Source of the DNA: Campylobacter showae CSUNSWCD
GTDB taxonomy: Bacteria; Campylobacterota; Campylobacteria; Campylobacterales; Campylobacteraceae
Reading direction: 5' to 3'
Assembly (NCBI RefSeq): GCF_000313615.1
Contig: NZ_AMZQ01000001.1
Coordinates: forward strand, 248,001 to 312,000
DNA: 64,000 bases
How positions within the stretch are numbered: the stretch's first letter is position 1; every line of letters begins with the position of its first letter. Below the pieces are notes generated by a model. It ran no database searches. It saw only the letters and a list, made by a program, of their open reading frames with translations, and was not told the DNA's origin. Shown here piece after piece: positions 37,569 to 47,268 of this stretch. A program made the position numbers and the translations under genes.

Positions 37569-39965
37569 CTACTTTTTAAGTTTCTCGTAATCAATCATAA
37601 AATCCACGAATTTGCTTTTAAAATTTGGATCTTTTATTAGTCCGTATTGTATCGTTGCGGCTTCGATGTTATCGATCTCTTGATATAGGTGCCCCAGTGC
37701 CACGCGGCTTTCCATCGCGTTTGGATCGGTGAGCTTTGATAGCTCTAAAAGCGCGGTGGCGTTTTGTGGGTGGTTTGAGCCGATGGCGGCCACGGCAGCT
37801 AGAAACAGCGTACCTGCGTCGTTTATCTTAAATTCGTCGATTATGCGGTTGTAGATCTGATAGCTCTCCTCAAAATCGTTCGTAAAAATGTCGATGTAGG
37901 CTAGCGTCTGGAGCAAGTCGGCGTTATTAGCGTCTTGTTTTAGCAGCGCCTTTATCTTCTCGCGTTCGTAGTTTAGCAGGCCCGAGATTTGCAAAAGCTT
38001 GATGTATTGCTCTTTGATGATGTTTGCGCCGTGGTAAAACGCAGCGTCGTTTAGCCGTTTGTCGTGGAAGTAAATTTGTATCTGCTCGACGTATTTTTTG
38101 ATGCCCTCATCCTTGTAGTTTGCGATAAAATCAAGAATATTTGCTACTATATCTTCGGGTAGCTTAGCCTTTAAAATTTGCGTCTTTTTGGCAAACTCCT
38201 CACTCTTGTCGGTCATCTTTGCGATTATCGCGTCAAAGGCCAAATTTAGCGCAGTCTCTTCCTTTTCTTGCTCTAGCCAGCGCATTAAAGCACCGCTATT
38301 GTTTGCGATGAGCGCCATTAGAGCTTGGCTTACGGGTGCGTCTTTTGAGCTTGCGTCGTGGTCGAGATTTTCAGAAATTTCTTGTAGTAGTTTGGCGTTA
38401 TCTACGGCATTTATGTCGTTTGCGATAGCGCCTAGCACGCCTGCTAGATGATTTGTAGGGTCTAGGTGGTAGCTCATGATAAAGTGCTTTGCCGCCATGC
38501 TAAAGTTGCCTAGCTGCGCGTAGCTAAGCGCTAGGTCGTAGTGTAAAACCGAGTGCTCGGGATAGAGCGAGATGAGCGAGGCAAACTGTGCGTTGGCCTG
38601 CTTTAGCTTGTAGTTTAGGGCGTTTGCGATGGCTGAGGATAGCTCTAAATTTACCTTTGAGAGCGCGCCGCTAGCGTTTAGGTAGTTGCCCGCCGCGCTT
38701 GCGTCGTCCAAAAACAGGCTCACTCCGCCCTTTCTTATGTAGTTTATCGTTTGGTTCGGGTCAAAAACCTTATAAGGCGCGAAGTAAAATAGCGTCTCGT
38801 AGCGTTTGGTTTTATCAAAAAACAGGTCGTTTCTAAAGTGCGCCTGAGCTAAATTTACGTCAAAAAGCTCTGGTTTTAGGATCGTTTTGATCGGGAAATT
38901 CGCATTTAAAAATAACGGATCTTCGTGAAAAACAGCTTTTATTTCATTGGCCGCAGCTTCAAAATTGCCGTCTTTTAGGTTGATGATGGCTATCATCGAG
39001 TTTATTTTATTTGAGTCGCCGCCTTTGTTGAGTGCTAAATTTAGCCTATTTCTGGCCTTTTCATATTGCCCGAGCCTTGCGTAAAGCATACCAAGAGCTA
39101 GATCTGCGTCAAATTCTTTTTGGGCTTCTAGCTTTTTTATCGCTTCGGCGTCGTCGCCGATAAAGCTTAAAATTTTAGCCGCGAGGTAGTCGTAGCGGTC
39201 TTTGTAGTAGCCGTTTTCAGCGTGCGATAGGGCCGCTAGAGCCTCGACGTATTGGCCTTTATAGTAGTTTATGAGCGCGTAGTAGTAGTTGTATAGCGGG
39301 GAGTCTGCTTCTTTATATAAAAACGAGCTTGCGAGATTTATGTAGTAGTTAAAATTTTGCTCGTTTTTTAGCTCCAGTGAGCTAACTGCGGCGTTTATGG
39401 CGCTAACGGCGACGTTTTCGTTATTGTCGATAGCTTTTTTAAAGCTTTTTAGCGCGTCTTCAAATTTGCCCTGTCTCATCTGTGAAACGCCGAGATTATA
39501 GTTTGAGAGGCTTTGGTTGTAAACTGCGATGTTTTCGTAGATTTTCAGAGCCTCAAATTTATTGCCCTTTTCGTAGAGTAAATTTGCCTTAGCGATCATA
39601 TCATCGATCTTGGAGCTACCGAATTTTTGCGACTCGTAGTGCTCTTCGATATCTTTTACGATCTGTTTTTCGTCTATCGGCGGCTTTTTCTCGCCTCTAA
39701 AAACGAAAAACAAAACTACTGCCAAGATGATGACGAGCGCGCCCGCCGATCCTGCGATGATAAAAAGCTTTTTCTTGCTTTTTTTATCGTCTTCTTTTGC
39801 ATCTGCCGGCTGTTCCGGGGTTACCGGCTCTAGTTCATCAAGCGAAACTAGATCGTCGCCTTCATTGCTTTCTTGCTCTTCTTGTTGCGGCGCTTTGTCG
39901 CTTAGCTCGGTATTGGCTTCAGACTCTTCGAGGATTACTACGTTTTCATCGTCGTTTTGCGCCAC
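37569..39965 (-). CDS. pflB: Flagellar disk protein PflB-like, TPR repeat protein
   Basis: A 798-residue protein: an acidic cytoplasmic N-terminus (residues 1-65), one transmembrane helix (KKLFIIAGSAGALVIILAVVLFFVF, about 67-90) and a long run of TPR-like helices (for example YNLGVSQMRQGKFEDALKSFKKAI near 155 and VLHYDLALSYAQLGNFSMAAKHF near 480). The layout and its place directly after serS match C. jejuni Cj0390 (PflB), a proximal/medial disk component of the flagellar motor scaffold needed for stator placement. The GTG start at 39965 overlaps the serS stop. Identity rests on synteny plus architecture rather than a signature motif. Confidence 0.8.
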   Translation of the reverse strand: MAQNDDENVVILEESEANTELSDKAPQQEEQESNEGDDLVSLDELEPVTPEQPADAKEDDKKSKKKLFIIAGSAGALVIILAVVLFFVFRGEKKPPIDEKQIVKDIEEHYESQKFGSSKIDDMIAKANLLYEKGNKFEALKIYENIAVYNQSLSNYNLGVSQMRQGKFEDALKSFKKAIDNNENVAVSAINAAVSSLELKNEQNFNYYINLASSFLYKEADSPLYNYYYALINYYKGQYVEALAALSHAENGYYKDRYDYLAAKILSFIGDDAEAIKKLEAQKEFDADLALGMLYARLGQYEKARNRLNLALNKGGDSNKINSMIAIINLKDGNFEAAANEIKAVFHEDPLFLNANFPIKTILKPELFDVNLAQAHFRNDLFFDKTKRYETLFYFAPYKVFDPNQTINYIRKGGVSLFLDDASAAGNYLNASGALSKVNLELSSAIANALNYKLKQANAQFASLISLYPEHSVLHYDLALSYAQLGNFSMAAKHFIMSYHLDPTNHLAGVLGAIANDINAVDNAKLLQEISENLDHDASSKDAPVSQALMALIANNSGALMRWLEQEKEETALNLAFDAIIAKMTDKSEEFAKKTQILKAKLPEDIVANILDFIANYKDEGIKKYVEQIQIYFHDKRLNDAAFYHGANIIKEQYIKLLQISGLLNYEREKIKALLKQDANNADLLQTLAYIDIFTNDFEESYQIYNRIIDEFKINDAGTLFLAAVAAIGSNHPQNATALLELSKLTDPNAMESRVALGHLYQEIDNIEAATIQYGLIKDPNFKSKFVDFMIDYEKLKK

Positions 39966-41209
39966 TACATATACCTTTTAAGAACTTCTGGAATTTCGAT
40001 AGTGCCGTCAGCTTTTTGGTAGTTTTCCATTATCGCTATTAGCGTCCTACCAACAGCCAAGCTCGAGCCATTTAGCGTGTTTGCAAGTGTATTTTTCTTG
40101 CCGTCTTTAAAACGAATTTTTGCGCGTCTTGCTTGAAAATCACGAGTATTAGAGATAGAGCTGATCTCTCTATATTTGCCTTGACCTGGTAGCCAAACCT
40201 CAAGATCTATCGTCTTTGCTGCGCTAAAGCCTAGATCGCCACTGCAAAGTAGCATATGGCGGTGAGGCAGCCCAAGGCTAGTTAGTAGGTCGCTCGCGCA
40301 CGCTACCATTTCAGCAAGCACGCCCTCGCTTTGATCAGGCGTTGTGATACTTACAAGCTCGACCTTTTCAAACTGGTGCTGGCGTATCATGCCCCTCGTG
40401 TCACGTCCTGCTGAGCCTGCCTCTTGGCGGAAGCATGCTGAGTAGCAAGTCATCTTTATAGGCAGCTCGCTGGCATCGATGATGGTGTCGTTGTATAAAT
40501 TTGTCACAGGCACTTCGCTAGTTGGGATAAGATAGAGGTCCTCGTCACGCACTTTATAAAGATCCTCTTCAAATTTAGGCAGCTGACCTGTGCCAAAAAG
40601 CGTGTTTGAGCTTACTAGATAAGGGACGTTTACAAGCTCAAAGCCGCGTGCGCTGTTAAAGTCGATCATGTAATTAACAAGCGCTCTACTAAGCCTTGCT
40701 CCTATGCCACGAAGGACGGTAAAGCGAGATCCTGAGAGCTTTGCGCCCCTTTCAAAGTCAAGCCAGCCAAGGCTCTCGCCAAGCTCCCAGTGCTCTTTTG
40801 GTGTGAAGTCAAATTTAGTTGGCTCAAGCACCGTTTTTAGGCAGACGTTATCGTCCTCGTCCTTGCCAAATGGCACGTCATCGTCGGTGATATTTGGCAC
40901 GTTAAATGAAATTTGCTCAAGCTTTTCTTCGCATTTTTTAACGATCTCGTCAGCCTCAGCAAGGGCAGTTTTGTTTAAATTTAGCTCACTCTTAAGCTCA
41001 CTCACGTCCTCGCCAGCTCTTGCTTTTACGCCTAGCTCCTTGCTCTTTGCATTTTGGATAGCTTGGAAATTTTCAAGCTCTTTGCGTTTTTGCTTTAGCT
41101 CGTTAAAAGTCTGCAAAAGCTCGTCTAGCAAGCTAGCTTTAACATTTTTGCCCTCTAGTTTTTTTACGAATTCATCGTAGTTTGTCTCAAGTAGTTTTAA
41201 ATTTATCAT
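39965..41209 (-). CDS. serS: Seryl-tRNA synthetase
   Basis: A 414-residue class II synthetase: an N-terminal coiled-coil arm (residues 20-100), [10 protein letters not shown] near 233, motif 2 [26 protein letters not shown] near 265 and motif 3 [18 protein letters not shown] near 383. It charges tRNA-Ser; a tRNA-Ser gene lies at 52015. Third positions are less GC-rich than in neighbouring pflB and aroK, suggesting that the segment serS to trpS came by recombination. GGAGAG precedes the ATG. Confidence 0.96.
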   Translation of the reverse strand: MINLKLLETNYDEFVKKLEGKNVKASLLDELLQTFNELKQKRKELENFQAIQNAKSKELGVKARAGEDVSELKSELNLNKTALAEADEIVKKCEEKLEQISFNVPNITDDDVPFGKDEDDNVCLKTVLEPTKFDFTPKEHWELGESLGWLDFERGAKLSGSRFTVLRGIGARLSRALVNYMIDFNSARGFELVNVPYLVSSNTLFGTGQLPKFEEDLYKVRDEDLYLIPTSEVPVTNLYNDTIIDASELPIKMTCYSACFRQEAGSAGRDTRGMIRQHQFEKVELVSITTPDQSEGVLAEMVACASDLLTSLGLPHRHMLLCSGDLGFSAAKTIDLEVWLPGQGKYREISSISNTRDFQARRAKIRFKDGKKNTLANTLNGSSLAVGRTLIAIMENYQKADGTIEIPEVLKRYM

Positions 41210-41218
41210 CTTCTCTCC

Positions 41219-41659
41219 TTAAACCATAAACATAACTTTTGCAAGCAGGACGATCGCCACCGCAAGCGTAAGTGCGATAGGGTGGATGTCGCCAAGTGGG
41301 CTAGGGCGCTTAAATATAAATTTGCAGCTCAAATTTACTATAACCGCAGCCACGATCACCATTGCTAAGCAAAATTTGATCATAAAAGCGATCTGTAAAT
41401 TTGTCTTAAAGTAGCCTCCAGCCTTGCTGCCAACCCAGTTACTCATCATCATGCCGCCAGTTAAAACTAAAAGTAGCACGCAAATAGGCATGATCCTAAC
41501 AGCTACTGAGCCGATGGCTTGCTTTGCCTTTTGAGCAAGCTCTGGTGGCAGTTTTTTGCTCGCCGCTCTTAATATGATCACATCAAAAAATAGATAACCA
41601 ACAAATATGATCGCACAAAAAAGATGGACTATCTGTGCGTATGGGTATAAATTTTGCAT
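41219..41659 (-). CDS. CopD-like small membrane protein
   Basis: A 146-residue protein with four hydrophobic helices and a His in the first (YAQIVHLFCAIIFVGYLFFD), then GGYFKTNLQIAFMIKFCLA and GDIHPIALTLAVAIVL. This is the four-helix His-bearing pattern of CopD/HemJ-like membrane proteins, which often bind heme or copper. It lies between trpS and serS, 8 bases after trpS, where C. jejuni has no gene to my knowledge. Function is uncertain. Confidence 0.6.
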   Translation of the reverse strand: MQNLYPYAQIVHLFCAIIFVGYLFFDVIILRAASKKLPPELAQKAKQAIGSVAVRIMPICVLLLVLTGGMMMSNWVGSKAGGYFKTNLQIAFMIKFCLAMVIVAAVIVNLSCKFIFKRPSPLGDIHPIALTLAVAIVLLAKVMFMV

Positions 41660-41667
41660 TTTTTTCC

Positions 41668-42633
41668 TTATCTGTAAATTCCAACTGCTTCATGCACTTT
41701 TTCTATCGTTTCGTGAGCTACATTTTGAGCTTTTTTAGCACCTATATCTAAAATTTTAGCCACCTCGTCAGGATTATTTTGACAGTGCTCAAATTTCTCT
41801 CTCGCCTCTTTGAAATAGTCCCAAACAAGCTCGTTTAGATAGGCTTTAAAGTGTCCGTGTCCCTCGCCGCCACGCTCATATCTAGCTTGCAAGTCGCGCT
41901 GTCCGCTCTCGTCTAAGAAAAGCTTTGCGATATTATAGACGTTGCAGTTTTGCCACTGCTTTGGCTCTTCAAGCGGCGTGCCATCAGTCACGATGCTTGA
42001 AATTTGCTTTTTAAGCGTTTTGGCATCGGCAAAGATATCGATCGTGTTGCCATAGCTTTTGCTCATCTTTTCGCCGTTTGTGCCAGGCACTGTGGCTACG
42101 TTTTCATCGATCTTTGCCTCAGGCAGAGTGAAAATTTCGCCATGTTCGTTGTTAAATTTGATCGCAATATCACGTGCGATCTCGACATGTTGGATCTGGT
42201 CCTTGCCCACAGGCACGACCTGTGCGTTATAAAGCAAGATATCAGCCGCCATCAAAACTGGATAGCTAAAGAGTCCGTGGTGCGAGCTAAGGCCCTTTGC
42301 GACCTTGTCTTTGTAGCTGTGCGCGCGCTCAAGTAGGCCCATCGGCGTGTGCTGGCTTAGCACCCAGTAAAGCTCAAGCACGTCTTTGACGTCGCTTTGT
42401 ACCCAAAAAATGCTCTTATTTGGGTCGATCCCAAGCGCCAAAAAGGCACACGCAGCGTCAAAAGTGTTTTGCTTTAGCGCCTTTGCCTCGCTAAGACTGG
42501 TCATCGCGTGGTAGTTTGCTATAAACATAAACATTTCGTTTTTTTCTTGCATATCAACCATCTGCTTTATCGAGGCAAAATAGTTGCCTAAATGCAGCTT
42601 TCCGCTTGGTTGGAGGCCGGTTAATACTCTCAT
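41668..42633 (-). CDS. trpS: Tryptophanyl-tRNA synthetase
   Basis: A 321-residue class I synthetase with the HIGH-type motif PSGKLHLGNYFAS at the N-terminus, VPVGKDQIQHVEIARDIA near 145, and KMSKS in NGEKMSKSYGN near 195. It charges tRNA-Trp. It precedes the CopD-like gene and serS on the same strand. About 617 bases without a gene separate it from aroK. Composition is slightly AT-richer than aroK and der. Confidence 0.96.
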   Translation of the reverse strand: MRVLTGLQPSGKLHLGNYFASIKQMVDMQEKNEMFMFIANYHAMTSLSEAKALKQNTFDAACAFLALGIDPNKSIFWVQSDVKDVLELYWVLSQHTPMGLLERAHSYKDKVAKGLSSHHGLFSYPVLMAADILLYNAQVVPVGKDQIQHVEIARDIAIKFNNEHGEIFTLPEAKIDENVATVPGTNGEKMSKSYGNTIDIFADAKTLKKQISSIVTDGTPLEEPKQWQNCNVYNIAKLFLDESGQRDLQARYERGGEGHGHFKAYLNELVWDYFKEAREKFEHCQNNPDEVAKILDIGAKKAQNVAHETIEKVHEAVGIYR

Positions 42634-42680
42634 CTTATCCTTTCAAATTTTGGCTTTGACTTTTTCGCTTATGCTTCGTT

Positions 42681-42741
42681 GAAATTTTGTTTTCAAGCTC
42701 GGCAGACTATGTGTCTAGCTCTCACTTAAAAACAAAATTTC
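42681..42741. repeat. 17-base inverted repeat between trpS and aroK
   Basis: GAAATTTTGTTTTCAAG at 42681-42697 and CTTAAAAACAAAATTTC at 42725-42741 are reverse complements with one mismatch, separated by 27 bases. The loop carries a small AGAC-TATGT-GTCT hairpin. The sequence could form a cruciform or an RNA stem. Confidence 0.7.
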
Positions 42742-42872
42742 GTCTCGCCTAAACAAAAAACTCTTCGCCAAAACGTTTAAATTTTTAACATCACGTCAGA
42801 CTTTTTAGTCTAGCTTGATCTTAAAATTTAACTTGCAGGCTAAATGCCTAGTCTTGATTAAAATTTAGCTGC
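42701..42872. repeat. Three degenerate hairpin repeats in the trpS-aroK gap
   Basis: Three related units share the pattern CAG-R-C, five A/T-rich bases, G-Y-CTAG, then a TTAAAATTTA-like tail: around 42703-42740, 42797-42830 and 42836-42868. Their stems are AGAC/GTCT, AGACT/AGTCT and AGGC/GCCT, so loop-closing bases change in compensating pairs. The whole 617-base gap (42634-43250) otherwise holds only AAATTT-rich sequence with no coding frame. Confidence 0.5.
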
Positions 42873-43250
42873 ACAACATTTAAATTCATCTCAAAAGACT
42901 TCGCCGCACTACCTTTGCTTTTAAAAATTTATAAAACTTTGACTTGCGTTACTTCCGCTTATCAAAATTTGCGTCAAATTTTAAAATCAGCCGAATTTTA
43001 AAAATTCGCTTATTTTTTATGCCAGAAATTTGTAATCCTTCAAATTTGAACGCAAATTTTCGCTTTTGCAAAATTTTTACGTTTCTGACTTAAATTTCAG
43101 GCGATACAAAATAGGCCGAGATTTTTGCGGCAACGTAATGGGCTCTATATTAATTTAAATTTAAAATGTTAAATTTAAAACGCCCAAATTTAAAAAATAG
43201 AAATTTAAAGTCGCAAATTTTAAAATTACGGTCAAATTTCAACCCAAATT

Positions 43251-43778
43251 TTACTTAGTCCTTTTTCTCGATTTTAGTTCCGTCTCGATCTCTTTCGCGA
43301 CTTGCTCCAGCTCTTTGCCTTCGACGTCGATTATGAGATCGGCGACGCTTTTATACATCTTTTTTCTCTCGTCAAAAAGCTTTTTTGCTGCGTTTAAATC
43401 CTTTAAAAGCGGGCGCTTAGCATAGTGCATCTGTGCTTCGCCGCTCTCGTCTATGCGCTTTAAAATCGCCTCAAAGCTTGATTTTAGATAGATGATTTTG
43501 CCGATTTTTTTAAGGCCTTTGACCTTTGCAAAGCCGCCGCCAGCTGCGATCACCGAGGATTTGACGTTTTTGGCTAGCTTTTTAGCGAGTTTTGCCTCGC
43601 ATTTTCTAAAATACTCCTCGCCTTTTTTCTCAAAAATTTCTTTAACTTTTAAATTTTGCTCGCTTTCGATCAGCTCATCGGTGTCTAAAAACAGCTTGCC
43701 CGTTTTTTTTGCGATATGCCTTGCTACCGTGCCTTTGCCAACGCCCATAAAGCCGATGAAAACTAAATTTTTACTCAC
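43251..43778 (-). CDS. aroK: Shikimate kinase
   Basis: A 175-residue P-loop kinase: Walker [18 protein letters not shown], substrate-binding DTDELIE near 34, [11 protein letters not shown] near 58, the GGG motif [10 protein letters not shown] near 78 and the lid region YAKRPLLKD near 122. It phosphorylates shikimate in the chorismate pathway. It overlaps der by 8 bases on the same strand, and the order der, aroK matches C. jejuni. Confidence 0.93.
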   Translation of the reverse strand: MSKNLVFIGFMGVGKGTVARHIAKKTGKLFLDTDELIESEQNLKVKEIFEKKGEEYFRKCEAKLAKKLAKNVKSSVIAAGGGFAKVKGLKKIGKIIYLKSSFEAILKRIDESGEAQMHYAKRPLLKDLNAAKKLFDERKKMYKSVADLIIDVEGKELEQVAKEIETELKSRKRTK

Positions 43779-45174
43779 TTTTACCCTCGTTTTCTTCGTC
43801 CGAGCCGCTGCGATTTTTCGGGATCAGCACGATTGGAGTGCCAGATAGATCAAATTTTTCGCGTAGCTTGTTCGTTAGATAACGCTTGTAGCTAAAGTGC
43901 AGGGCGCGCGGACGGTTCATCACGAGCGCGATTTTTGGTGGCGCGAAACCAAACTGCACCGCGTAGTAAATTTTCACGCTCTTGCCCTTTTCGCGCGGTA
44001 TAGGATGCGCTTTTACCGCCTCTTCGATGGCTTCGTTTAGCCTTGCGGTTTGGATTTTTTGCGTGTAGTTTTTATAAACTTCTAAAATTAGCGGGTAAAT
44101 TTTATGCACTCTTTTGCCGCCCAGAGCCGATACGCTGATTATAGGCGCGTAGGCGAGAAATTTAAATTTATCCCTGATCTCGCGGCTAAATTTATCAAAA
44201 TCTTCCTCGCTTTTGTCCCATTTGTTTAGCACGATTATGACGCCGAGCTCAAATTTAGCCGCAAGGCCTGCTATACGCTCGTCAAGTTCGGTTAGCGGCT
44301 CGGAGCTATCAAGCACCAAAAGCGCGATGTCGGCGAGCTCTAGCGCAGACTCCGTGCGGTTTAGCGCGTATCTTTCGATGCCTTCTATCTTGCCGCGTTT
44401 TCTGATGCCAGCCGTATCGACGAACTCAAAAATCCTATCCTCATAAACGAAAGTCTCGTTTACCGGGTCTATCGTCGTGCCGGCTATGTCGCTCACGACC
44501 GCGCGGGACTCTTTTACTAGCGCATTTAGCAGTGAGCTTTTGCCGACATTCACGCGTCCGATGATGCCTACTTGGATATTTTTGCGCTCGTAGTCCTCGC
44601 GGGCTGATATCTCCCTAACCACCTCGCCGTCGTCGCCGAAATTTTCTAAAAACTCGTCCAGATCCTCGCCTACGTCTGGGCGGATCTCGTCTTTTAGCTG
44701 TTTGTAGATCCAGTCTGCTAGCTCGTCGATGCCAGCGTTGTGGCTAACTGAGATAGCAAAGCTCGTTTTTGCGCCGAAATTTGCAAACTCGTAGCTTCGC
44801 AGCTCGTCTTTTTTGCTATCTACTTTGTTGATCACGAGCGCTGTCGGCAAATTTAGCTTTAAAAGCGCGTAGTATAGGGCTTTATCCTCATCGCTAGGCA
44901 TCATTTTGCCGTCGACCATAAAGATTATGGCGTCCGAGCTTCTAGCTTCGGCTAGGGTTTTTGCCTTGACGTTTTTAAAGAGCTCGCTACTATCGTCCAG
45001 TCCGCCGCTGTCGATCAAAACGCAGCTTCTGTCATAAATTTCTATAATCGTTTTGTTCGTATCTCGCGTCGTACCGCTAACGTCGCTGGTGATGGCTATA
45101 CGTCTGCCGGCTAGGCGGTTAAAGAGCGAGCTTTTGCCGACGTTTGGCTTGCCGACTAAAATTATCTTTTGCAA
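43771..45174 (-). CDS. der: Ribosome biogenesis GTPase Der (EngA)
   Basis: A 467-residue protein with two tandem GTPase domains: P-loops [12 protein letters not shown] near residue 6 and [12 protein letters not shown] near 208, G3 motifs DSGGLDD and DTAGIRK, G4 motifs NKVD and NKWD, and a C-terminal KH-like domain ending with [13 protein letters not shown]. It assists 50S ribosome assembly. Its start faces the divergent DMT permease, with about 100 bases between that must hold both promoters. Confidence 0.96.
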   Translation of the reverse strand: MQKIILVGKPNVGKSSLFNRLAGRRIAITSDVSGTTRDTNKTIIEIYDRSCVLIDSGGLDDSSELFKNVKAKTLAEARSSDAIIFMVDGKMMPSDEDKALYYALLKLNLPTALVINKVDSKKDELRSYEFANFGAKTSFAISVSHNAGIDELADWIYKQLKDEIRPDVGEDLDEFLENFGDDGEVVREISAREDYERKNIQVGIIGRVNVGKSSLLNALVKESRAVVSDIAGTTIDPVNETFVYEDRIFEFVDTAGIRKRGKIEGIERYALNRTESALELADIALLVLDSSEPLTELDERIAGLAAKFELGVIIVLNKWDKSEEDFDKFSREIRDKFKFLAYAPIISVSALGGKRVHKIYPLILEVYKNYTQKIQTARLNEAIEEAVKAHPIPREKGKSVKIYYAVQFGFAPPKIALVMNRPRALHFSYKRYLTNKLREKFDLSGTPIVLIPKNRSGSDEENEGKSE

Positions 45175-45282
45175 AATTTTCCCTTAAAAATCCCGTTAAA
45201 TTTACGGCGAAGTTCGCCGCGTTAAATCCCAATTATACAAATTTTTTGCTTACATTGTTTATAAATTTAAGCCGTTTTGCAT

Positions 45283-45288
45283 TACAAT
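45283..45288 (+). promoter_or_regulatory. -10 box of the DMT permease gene
   Basis: TACAAT lies 30 bases before the TTG start at 45313, with a TTTATAAATTT stretch upstream and AAAGGAAA (45301-45308) between. Confidence 0.45.
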
Positions 45289-45312
45289 ACGCCTAAATTT
45301 AAAGGAAAAATT

Positions 45313-46206
45313 TTGTTTCGTAGATACGTTTTGCACCATTTGGGCGCTTATTATATGATCATCGCGTGTATGTTTTTTGCTGCCGTGGGAGGCTTTGCGA
45401 AGGTTTTGAGCGAGCAGATGTCTAGTATCGAGGTCGTATTTTTTAGAAACGCCGTCGGGCTTGCCATCGTGCTTTACGCGATTTACAAAAGGCCGCCGAC
45501 GCACCAAAAAGGCGGGCAGCTTTTAGTGCTGATGTTTCGTGGATTTATCGGCACGATCGCGCTTTTTGCTCTTTTTTACAACATCGCTCACATAAATTTA
45601 GGCGCGGCTTATACTTTTCAAAAAACCAGCCCCATTTTCACGGCGATTTTTGCGGCGGTTTTTTTAAAAGAAGCTCTTAGCAAAAAGGGCTGGGGTGCGA
45701 TATTTCTGGGCTTTATCGGCATACTTTTTATCATCCAGCCAAATTTAGGCATCAGCAAAACCGACTGGCTGGGTCTTTGGAGCGGCGTAGGGGCGGCGCT
45801 TGCGATGCTTAGCGTCAGAACCCTACGCAAAAGCTACGACACGAGCGTCATCGTGCTTAGCTTTATGGCGTGGGGAACGGCTCTGCCGATGCTTTTGATG
45901 GGGGTTGCCGAGTGGGTCAAATTTGAGCCTCTAGATTTTTTGCTTTCGCCGTTTGTGGCGCCGAATTTTAAAGGCGTAATCCTAATCGTGCTAATGGGGC
46001 TTGCGGGCTATTTTTTCCAGTTTTATATGACGAAGGCGTATGCGGCGAGCAAAAAGGCTGGCTCGGTCGCCGCGATAAGCTATATGGACGTCGTATTTTC
46101 GCTCGTAGTGGGCTTTTTTATGGGCGATACGCTACCTAATGCGGCGGCGTTTTTTGGTATAATGCTGGTTGTTATCAGCGGAATAATCGTAGCAAGGGAG
46201 AGATAG
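45313..46206 (+). CDS. EamA/DMT family permease
   Basis: A 297-residue protein with ten hydrophobic helices in two EamA repeats; the first contains EVVFFRNAVGLAIVLYAIYKR and QKTSPIFTAIFAAVFLKEALSKKGW, typical of RhaT/EamA drug-metabolite exporters. Substrate is unknown. I start it at TTG 45313, because AAAGGAAA lies at 45301-45308; the frame is open to a TTG at 45277, but this would include the promoter. It is the C. jejuni Cj0385c position, divergent from der. Confidence 0.85.
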   Translation: MFRRYVLHHLGAYYMIIACMFFAAVGGFAKVLSEQMSSIEVVFFRNAVGLAIVLYAIYKRPPTHQKGGQLLVLMFRGFIGTIALFALFYNIAHINLGAAYTFQKTSPIFTAIFAAVFLKEALSKKGWGAIFLGFIGILFIIQPNLGISKTDWLGLWSGVGAALAMLSVRTLRKSYDTSVIVLSFMAWGTALPMLLMGVAEWVKFEPLDFLLSPFVAPNFKGVILIVLMGLAGYFFQFYMTKAYAASKKAGSVAAISYMDVVFSLVVGFFMGDTLPNAAAFFGIMLVVISGIIVARER

Positions 46207-46211
46207 GTTTT

Positions 46212-47258
46212 ATGAAAATCGAGATGGGCGAATCTTTATTTTACTCCTGGCTTCGTCACGTAAAAGAATGCCAAATAGTGCAAATTAACTGGAAAATTTC
46301 GCCAAAATGGGAGCTAAAATTTTCAGATGAGTTAGACAATATAATGTCAAAAACAGATGAACTTTTTTCTAGCAAATACGGATATAAAATTTATAAACAA
46401 AACACCTCATTAAAACAACTTTTGCAACAAGCAGAGTGTGATGCACTTGGCGTTTGCGTGAGTGATGGAGTTAGTGAAATTTATGCAGTTGATGTTGCTT
46501 TTCATGAGTCTGGGCTAAATTATGGTGGGCTTGATGAAACAGTGGCTAGAGTTGTAAAAAAATGCACAAGAGCAGCTATGTGTATTTATGGATATTTTGG
46601 TGTTAAAAAAGCCAATATTATTTTTGCGTCTCCAAAAATAAACAAACAAATTTTATATGCCCTGCAACCTTGCTTTATTGATCTAAATGAGATGATGCTT
46701 GAAATGGGGTTTGAATTTGATTTTAGAATAATTGCTAATGATGACTTTTTAATTTCCGTCTTAAGACCTATTTTGGAAGTAAGTGGCAATATAGCCGACA
46801 CAGCAGAGCTTTTTATGCGTTCTTATCAGATGCTAACTTTGTTTGATAAAAATTTGAAGTATATGGGAAAATCTGAAAAGCAAAAGTCTAAAATAGCCTT
46901 GCATAACTATCAGCTTTCCGAAGATTATATTAATAGTAAAAATAATCAAGATGAATACGCAGAGCTAAAAGTTGGACAAATAGCGCGTATCATAATGAGA
47001 GAAATTTTAGAAAGTGGTAGAGTGGGCGCGGAAGAGATAAGCAGGCTACAAAGTGAAAAATATAGCAAAGATTATCTTGGGCTAAACTATGCTGCATTAG
47101 TTAAAGCAGATAGTGAATACGAAAAAGTTCGCTACTATGCGGTCCCAATACTAATAAATGGCATATACTATAAACTTTGTAATGATTGGTATGAAGGTGC
47201 GACAAACGACGATAGACCGCTTTTGATAGATTGGATTAGAAAATTTAGAGAAAAATAA
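46212..47258 (+). CDS. Uncharacterised orphan protein, possible PD-(D/E)XK-like fold
   Basis: A 348-residue protein inserted between the DMT gene and kdsA, which are neighbours in C. jejuni. Codon use is strongly AT-rich (ATA, AGA, TTA), unlike both flanks, so it looks acquired. The N-terminus [20 protein letters not shown] and the [17 protein letters not shown] stretch near 94 recall a widespread family of unknown function. The pattern CDALGVCV...[10 protein letters not shown] resembles the Asp and Glu strands of a PD-(D/E)XK nuclease core, but a clear catalytic Lys is not obvious. The C-terminal 100 residues ([16 protein letters not shown] onward) could be a separate helical domain. No partner gene is seen. 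Confidence 0.6.
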   Translation: MKIEMGESLFYSWLRHVKECQIVQINWKISPKWELKFSDELDNIMSKTDELFSSKYGYKIYKQNTSLKQLLQQAECDALGVCVSDGVSEIYAVDVAFHESGLNYGGLDETVARVVKKCTRAAMCIYGYFGVKKANIIFASPKINKQILYALQPCFIDLNEMMLEMGFEFDFRIIANDDFLISVLRPILEVSGNIADTAELFMRSYQMLTLFDKNLKYMGKSEKQKSKIALHNYQLSEDYINSKNNQDEYAELKVGQIARIIMREILESGRVGAEEISRLQSEKYSKDYLGLNYAALVKADSEYEKVRYYAVPILINGIYYKLCNDWYEGATNDDRPLLIDWIRKFREK

Positions 47259-47268
47259 AGGAGAAAAA

